From assembly GCF_002234405.1 (NCBI RefSeq), contig NZ_NMQT01000023.1, positions 1 to 36,443 on the forward strand: a stretch of 36,443 bases of DNA. The letters are read 5' to 3'. Numbering within the stretch: the first letter of the stretch is position 1; the number at the start of each line of letters is the position of its first letter. The DNA is from Amycolatopsis thailandensis. GTDB taxonomy: Bacteria; Actinomycetota; Actinomycetes; Mycobacteriales; Pseudonocardiaceae. The position numbers were made by a program, and so were the translations under genes. This document shows, piece after piece, positions 32,267-36,443 of the stretch. The notes beneath the pieces were generated by a model. That model saw only the letters and a list, made by a program, of their open reading frames with translations. It was not told the origin of the DNA and did not search any database.

Positions 32267-34468
32267 TCAAGCGACGCCTCGGAACCGCCGCAGCCGCAGG
32301 CTGTTGGTGACGACGAAGACCGACGAGAACGCCATCGCGGCCCCGGCGATCATGGGGTTGAGCAGGCCGAGCGCGGCCAAGGGCAGCGCGGCGACGTTGT
32401 AGGCGAACGCCCAGAACAGGTTGCCCTTGATCGTGCCGAGCGTGCGGCGCGAAAGCCGGATGGCGTCGACGGCGGCGCGCAGGTCACCGCGCACCAGGGT
32501 CAGGTCACCGGCCTCGATCGCGGCGTCCGTTCCGGTCCCCATCGAGAGGCCGAGATCGGCCTGGGCGAGCGCGGCCGCGTCGTTGACACCGTCCCCGACC
32601 ATGGCGACCACACGGCCTTCGGCCTGCAAGCGCTTGACGACGTCGACCTTGCCGGCGGGCAGCACCTCCACGACGACCTCGTCGATCCCGACCTCGGCGG
32701 CGACCGCTCGCGCGGATCCGGCGTTGTCGCCGGTCAGCAGTACCGGCCGGAGCCCGAGCGCCTTCAACTCGGCGACAGCCTTGGCCGACGTCGGCTTGAC
32801 CGTGTCCGCGACGACGATCACTCCTCGCGTCTCACCTTCCCAGGCGACGACGACAGCGGTCGCGCCACGATCCTCGGCGGCAGTCTTGACCTGGGAGAAC
32901 GTGTCGCCGACGGTGATGCCGTGCTGTTCGAGGAACGCGGACCGCCCGGCCAGGACGGTCTTGCCCTCGACCTCGCCGAGCACCCCCAGGCCCTCGACGT
33001 TGCGGAACCCGCCGACCGGCGGCACCTCGTCCACCCGCTCCTCGGCGGCCGTGACGATCGCGCGGGCGATCGGATGCTCGGAGGCGTGCTCGACAGCGGC
33101 CGCGAGCCGGAGCACCTCGGCCTCTTCTCCCTGAACGTCGGTGACGCTCATCTTCCCCGCGGTCACCGTGCCGGTCTTGTCCAGGACGACGGTGTCGGCC
33201 TGGCGAGTGGACTCCAGCACCTCGGGGCCCTTGATGAGGATGCCCAGCTGCGCGCCGCGGCCGGTGCCGACCAGGAGCGCTGTCGGCGTGGCCAGGCCGA
33301 GCGCGCACGGGCAGGCGATGATCAGGACCGCGACGGCGGCGGTGAAGGCGGCGTCCGCCCCGCTGCCCGCCCCGAGCCAGAAGCCGAGCGTGCCGACCGC
33401 GAGCGCGATCACCACCGGCACGAATACGGCCGACACCCGGTCGGCGAGCCGCTGGACGCGCGCCTTGCCGTTCTGCGCGTCCTCGACCAGGCGCGCCATC
33501 TGCGCGAGCTGGGTGCCGGAGCCGATCCGGGTGGCGCGGACGAGGAGCCTGCCGCCGGCGTTGACCGTCCCTCCGACGACGTTGTCACCGGGGGCCACCT
33601 CGACCGGGACGGCTTCACCCGTCAGCATGCTCAGGTCGACCGCGGATCCGCCGTCGGTCACGACACCGTCGGTGGCCATCCTCTCCCCCGGCCGCACGAC
33701 GAACTCGTCACCGACCTTCAGCTCGCCGATCGGGACGCGGCTCTCGACACCGTCCCTGAGGAGGGCGACGTCCTTCGCGCCGAGTTCGAGCAGCGCGCGC
33801 AGGGCGGCGCCGGAGCGGCGCTTGGACCGGGCCTCGAAGTAGCGACCGGCGAGGAGGAAGGTGGTCACTCCCGCCGCGACCTCAAGGTAGAGGTTGCCCG
33901 CGCCGGAGCCGCGCTCCATGGTCAGCGCGAAGCCGTGCCGCATGCCGGGGACTCCGGCGGTGCCGAACAGCAGCGCGTACAGCGACCAGAGCGTGGCGGC
34001 GACGACGCCGAGCGAGATCAGGGTGTCCATGGTGGCGGCACCGTGGCGGAAGTTCGTCCAGGCGGGGCGGTGGAACGGCCACGCGCCCCAGGTGACGACG
34101 GGGGCGGCCAGTGCCAGCGAGACCCACTGCCAGTAGGTGAACTGCCAGGCCGGGACCATCGCCAGCACGATCACCGGCACGGCGAGCACGGCGGAGACCA
34201 GGAGCCGCTGCCGGAGACTTTCCGTGCTGTCTTCGCTTGCCTCGGGTTTCGGCGGCTGGGCCGTGTAGCCCGCGGACTCGACGACACCGACGAGGTCGTC
34301 GACCGAGAGCGCGGCGGGGAAGTCGACCTGCGCCTTCTCGGTGGCGTAATTGACCGTGGCGGAGACGCCGTCGACCTTGTTCAGCTTGCGTTCGACCCGC
34401 GCGGCACAGGAGGCGCAGGTCATCCCGCCGATGGCCAGTTCGACACGCTGGGACGTCCCGGCGGTCAC
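32267..34468 (-). CDS. copA: Copper-exporting P1B-type ATPase CopA
   Basis: This 733-aa transporter exports Cu(I). One N-terminal heavy-metal domain carries MTCASC (C18, C21). Eight membrane helices are expected; CPC at 386-388 lies in the transport helix. TGEAVP is at 283-288, the phosphorylated Asp430 in DKTGT, then SEHPIARAI in the nucleotide domain and [16 protein letters not shown]. The last helix has the [12 protein letters not shown] form of the copper subgroup motif. The GTG start at 34468 overlaps the stop of the His-rich peptide gene. Third gene of the copZ operon. Confidence 0.95.
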   Translation of the reverse strand: MTAGTSQRVELAIGGMTCASCAARVERKLNKVDGVSATVNYATEKAQVDFPAALSVDDLVGVVESAGYTAQPPKPEASEDSTESLRQRLLVSAVLAVPVIVLAMVPAWQFTYWQWVSLALAAPVVTWGAWPFHRPAWTNFRHGAATMDTLISLGVVAATLWSLYALLFGTAGVPGMRHGFALTMERGSGAGNLYLEVAAGVTTFLLAGRYFEARSKRRSGAALRALLELGAKDVALLRDGVESRVPIGELKVGDEFVVRPGERMATDGVVTDGGSAVDLSMLTGEAVPVEVAPGDNVVGGTVNAGGRLLVRATRIGSGTQLAQMARLVEDAQNGKARVQRLADRVSAVFVPVVIALAVGTLGFWLGAGSGADAAFTAAVAVLIIACPCALGLATPTALLVGTGRGAQLGILIKGPEVLESTRQADTVVLDKTGTVTAGKMSVTDVQGEEAEVLRLAAAVEHASEHPIARAIVTAAEERVDEVPPVGGFRNVEGLGVLGEVEGKTVLAGRSAFLEQHGITVGDTFSQVKTAAEDRGATAVVVAWEGETRGVIVVADTVKPTSAKAVAELKALGLRPVLLTGDNAGSARAVAAEVGIDEVVVEVLPAGKVDVVKRLQAEGRVVAMVGDGVNDAAALAQADLGLSMGTGTDAAIEAGDLTLVRGDLRAAVDAIRLSRRTLGTIKGNLFWAFAYNVAALPLAALGLLNPMIAGAAMAFSSVFVVTNSLRLRRFRGVA

Positions 34469-34635
34469 GGCGTGCCTCCCGTGTGTCCCTCGTGATGCCC
34501 TTCGTGCGTGCTGGTCGGCGCGGGCGGGCTCGGCGTTTGGTCGAGCGGCCCGACGGCGGACCCGATCGCCCAGGCGACGACGAACACCGCGACCAGAGCC
34601 GCGGCGAACGCCGACACCTTGACGGCGGTGCTCAC
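34465..34635 (-). CDS. 56-aa membrane peptide with His-rich tail
   Basis: Encoded between copZ and copA with GTGA overlaps on both sides (GTG at 34635, stop at 34465). One hydrophobic helix ([17 protein letters not shown]) is followed by a Pro-rich segment and a tail with four His (HEGHHEGH), a likely Cu or other metal binding site outside the membrane. The position suggests that it buffers or passes on copper for CopA. No named family is known to me. Confidence 0.75.
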   Translation of the reverse strand: MSTAVKVSAFAAALVAVFVVAWAIGSAVGPLDQTPSPPAPTSTHEGHHEGHTGGTP

Positions 34636-34838
34636 GAGACGAGCTGGTAACCGGCCTCGGTGACGGCCGCGTCCACGATCTGGACATCGAGCGCGGTGTC
34701 GCTGGTGACGGTTACCTTGCCGCTGGCGACGTCCACGTTCACGGCGCTGACGCCCGCGATACCGCCGACCTCCTCGGTGACGGAGGAGGCGCAGTGCCCG
34801 CAGGACATGCCCTTGACGGTGTAGGTGGTTTCGGCCAT
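34632..34838 (-). CDS. copZ: Copper chaperone CopZ
   Basis: A 68-aa single heavy-metal-associated domain (beta-alpha-beta-beta-alpha-beta) with the Cu(I) motif MSCGHC at residues 11-16. ATG at 34838; the frame is open further upstream but runs into the operator. It delivers Cu(I) to CopA. First gene of the three-gene operon with overlapping starts and stops. Confidence 0.93.
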   Translation of the reverse strand: MAETTYTVKGMSCGHCASSVTEEVGGIAGVSAVNVDVASGKVTVTSDTALDVQIVDAAVTEAGYQLVS

Positions 34839-34880
34839 CGGTGCGAACTCCTCTACAGGACAAACGAAGCGATCATTTCC

Positions 34881-34909
34881 TTTATACCCCATGGGGGTAG
34901 GGGTGTGCA
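34881..34909 (-). promoter_or_regulatory. CsoR operator and -10 of the copZ operon
   Basis: TACCCC-AT-GGGGGTA at 34885-34899 is an almost perfect CsoR-type palindrome (TACCCC...GGGGTA). On the minus strand TATAAA at 34886-34881 forms a good -10 that overlaps the operator, 43 bases before the copZ start. Repressor binding would block the polymerase. CsoR is encoded at 31985. Confidence 0.75.
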
Positions 34910-34934
34910 CGGAGGGTGCGGGCACACTGCGGAA

Positions 34935-35705
34935 ATGCGAAAGATCTCCGCCATCGGCATCGGCGCCGGCGACCCGGAACACCTGACTGTCCAGGCCGTC
35001 CGGCGGCTGAACGAGACCGATGTGTTCTTCGTGCTCGACAAGGGTTCAGAGAAGCAGGACCTGGTCGGGTTGCGCCAGGAGATCCTCGACCGGTTCGTCG
35101 AGCGGCCCGGGTACCGCGTCGTGCGGGCACCGGACCCCGAACGCGACCGTACCCCTGACGACTACCGGAAGGCCGTCGCGGACTGGCACCGGCTCCGCAC
35201 CGACGTCTACGAGAACATGATCGCTTCGCTGGGCCCCGACGAGCGGGGCGCGTTCCTGGTGTGGGGTGACCCGGCGCTCTACGACTCGACCCTGACTTTG
35301 CTGGACGCCGTGCTCGCCAGGGGGAACGTCGAGTTCGAGTACGACGTCGTCCCCGGGGTCAGCAGCGTGGCCGCGCTGACGGCACGGCACCGGACCACGA
35401 TGAACCAGATCGGGCGCCCGGTGCTCGTCACGACCGGCCGTCGCCTCGAAGCCGGCTGGCCCGCGGACGTCGACGACGTGTTCGTGATGCTGGACGCCCA
35501 GTGCACGTTCTCGCGGTTCGCGGATACAGGGCTGGAGATCTACTGGGGTGCGTACCTTGGGACGCCGGACGAGCTCCTGCTCTCCGGCTCACTGACCGCG
35601 GATCTCGCTTCGCGGATCCAAGAGGTGCGCGCTTCGGCGCGGTCGCGGAAGGGCTGGATCATGGACATCTACCACCTGCGGCGCCCCGTCCCGCCCCGCC
35701 TTTAG
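34935..35705 (+). CDS. cobF: Precorrin-6A synthase (deacetylating)
   Basis: This 256-aa SAM-dependent methyltransferase of the tetrapyrrole methylase family carries out C1 methylation with loss of acetate in aerobic cobalamin synthesis. The N-terminus KISAIGIGAGDPEHLTVQAV, the middle FLVWGDPALYDS (cofactor loop) and VPGVSSVAALTAR are typical, and the deacetylating CobF type is indicated by KGSEKQDLVGLR. The ATG at 34935 has only a weak ribosome site. No other cob gene is near, which is usual for a dispersed pathway in actinomycetes. Confidence 0.93.
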   Translation: MRKISAIGIGAGDPEHLTVQAVRRLNETDVFFVLDKGSEKQDLVGLRQEILDRFVERPGYRVVRAPDPERDRTPDDYRKAVADWHRLRTDVYENMIASLGPDERGAFLVWGDPALYDSTLTLLDAVLARGNVEFEYDVVPGVSSVAALTARHRTTMNQIGRPVLVTTGRRLEAGWPADVDDVFVMLDAQCTFSRFADTGLEIYWGAYLGTPDELLLSGSLTADLASRIQEVRASARSRKGWIMDIYHLRRPVPPRL

Positions 35706-35767
35706 TCCGCTGGATGCGGGCGCGCCGGCAGCTGTCCGGTCTGATTGTCGCTGCTGCCAAGGTGCAG

Positions 35768-35800
35768 TCGGTGTCCCCAATGCCACATTGGGGACACCGA
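35768..35800. terminator. Perfect palindrome downstream of cobF
   Basis: The arms TCGGTGTCCCCAATG (35768-35782) and CATTGGGGACACCGA (35786-35800) are exact reverse complements with a 3-base loop. A partial further copy of the same sequence follows (about 35801-35820). It lies 63 bases past the cobF stop and has no T-run. It could be the cobF terminator or a dispersed element. Confidence 0.6.
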
Positions 35801-35869
35801 CTACACGTTGGAGACACCGGCCGGGTGGATGCTTGCGCGTGCCCCGTCCCTCTCCGCAGGCTCCCGCGA

Positions 35870-36165
35870 CTCGCGTGCTCAGACCCGTAACTCACGTGAT
35901 CAGAGCCGTAACTCGTGTGATCGGAGCCGTGATTCGTGTGATTAGGGCCGTGATTCGTGTGTTCAGGGGCGGATCTCGTGTGCTTGAGTGGACGGCTCGC
36001 GTGATCAGGCGGACGGCGCAGGTGATCAGGCGGACGGCGCAGGTGCTCGGGTGGACGGCACGGCACCCCGGGGATGCCGGCGTCGTCGTGTGTTCCGGCT
36101 CTGATCACGCGTGTCACGGGCTCAATCACGGGTGTGACGGGCTCGGGCACGTGAGTCACGGGGTG
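35870..36165. repeat. Array of degenerate 21-bp tandem repeats
   Basis: Nine contiguous copies of exactly 21 bases run from 35870 to 36058 (core CTCGYGTGATCAGRGCCG). Variation is greater toward the right. After a 44-base irregular stretch, three more 21-base units run from 36103 to 36165 (core ATCACGSGTGTSACGGGCTC). There are no unique spacers, so this is not CRISPR. It lies between cobF and the 5S rRNA gene, which converge. The same family is found at 3.0 and 21.9-22.3 kb. Confidence 0.85.
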
Positions 36166-36193
36166 GGGTGTGGCTGGGGCGGGGTGCGGGCAT

Positions 36194-36255
36194 GAAGAAA
36201 AGGCCCAGGTCGGGAGAACTCATGGTTCTCGACCGACCTGGGCCTTTCTTCTTTT
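36194..36255 (-). terminator. rRNA operon terminator
   Basis: GAAGAAAAGGCCCAGGTCGG (36194-36213) pairs with CCGACCTGGGCC and TTTCTTC (36233-36251) with one bulge; inside, GAGAAC pairs with GTTCTC. On the minus strand a T-rich stretch follows the GC stem, as in intrinsic terminators, about 15 bases below the 5S gene. Because it is T-rich on both sides it can work in both directions. Confidence 0.85.
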
Positions 36256-36267
36256 TCTTCAATTTTA

Positions 36268-36386
36268 GTCCGGCGGTGTCCTACTCTCCCACAACCCTTC
36301 GGTTGCAGTACCATCGGCGCTGTCAGGCTTAGCTTCCGGGTTCGGAATGGGACCGGGCGTTTCCCTGACGCTATAACCACCGAAAC
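36268..36386 (-). rRNA. rrf: 5S ribosomal RNA
   Basis: About 119 bases, read on the minus strand from GTTTCGGTGGTTATAGCG to CACCGCCGGAC, match actinobacterial 5S RNA. The middle contains CATTCCGAACCCGGAAGCTA and GCGCCGATGGTACTGCAAC, and the two ends pair (CGGTGGT with ACCGCCG). Ends are good to a few bases. The remaining 36387-36443 would be the 23S-5S spacer; the 23S gene lies outside. Confidence 0.95.
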
Positions 36387-36443
36387 ACTACGAAACAACA
36401 CACACTGCCTGTTTCCAGATCGGTGTGGTGTTTCAGAGCTGTA

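Noticed and set aside
35870..36165. CRISPR array
   Set aside because: Units are contiguous without spacers, differ from each other, and no cas genes are present.
35659..36195. Frames of 135-166 aa on both strands across the repeat array near the 5S gene
   Set aside because: The products (NHTNHGSDHTSYGSDH type) are just translated 21-bp repeats; no ribosome site or domain.
1..36443. Enediyne apoprotein, transporter or CalC-type self-resistance gene
   Set aside because: No frame with a signal peptide and suitable size, no multi-helix drug transporter, and no recognised resistance fold was found besides the unassigned proteins listed.
1..36443. tRNA genes or insertion sequences
   Set aside because: No tRNA-like cloverleaf or transposase frame was recognised on either strand.

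Overview
The window is GC-rich actinobacterial chromosome. Gene content (mycothiol-dependent isomerase family, DivIVA-like coiled coil, acyl-CoA carboxylase with an epsilon subunit, SARP regulator) and the 5S rRNA at the right edge fit a filamentous actinomycete. Pseudonocardiaceae, possibly Amycolatopsis, is my inference from the style of the intergenic repeats and was not tested by any search.

Left edge to about 20.7 kb: an enediyne biosynthetic locus, almost all on the minus strand. A seven-gene, translationally coupled run (UnbL/DUF1702, UnbV, UnbU, P450, DUF5987-like, GMC oxidoreductase, AhpD-like) is followed by a 49-base hairpin. A second coupled run then carries the iterative enediyne polyketide synthase PKSE (1939 aa, KS-AT-ACP-KR-DH-PPTase), its hotdog thioesterase, a flavin reductase, a 55-aa unknown, and the beta and epsilon subunits of an acyl-CoA carboxylase. 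PKSE with its thioesterase makes the polyene precursor, UnbL/V/U complete the conserved cassette, the oxidoreductases would tailor the core, and the carboxylase could supply malonyl-CoA. The accessory oxidoreductase set resembles nine-membered enediyne loci, but no chromoprotein apoprotein, sugar genes or transporter are seen. At 0-3 kb lie unassigned small genes and a truncated flavoprotein.

20.8-27.8 kb: an AraC-type regulator, a two-gene azoline/azole RiPP (TOMM/LAP) module (fused leader-binding/YcaO cyclodehydratase plus SagB-type dehydrogenase), a divergent SARP activator and an HxlR-type regulator. No precursor peptide gene was found beside the module, so its substrate is an open question.

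28-36.4 kb: a membrane protein coupled to a CopC-CopD fusion, a mycothiol-dependent isomerase-family protein, a DivIVA-like protein, a YCII protein, then copper homeostasis (CsoR; copZ - His-rich membrane peptide - copA, with a strong CsoR-operator candidate), cobF, and a 5S rRNA gene on the minus strand with a large terminator.

A family of degenerate 21-bp repeats with core CTCGYGTGATC occurs at three places (about 3.0, 21.9-22.3 and 35.9-36.2 kb), always outside genes and next to gene 3' ends. Twice the repeat core itself contains the stop codon of the adjoining gene. Separate perfect palindromes occur at 12.2, 22.05 and 35.78 kb.
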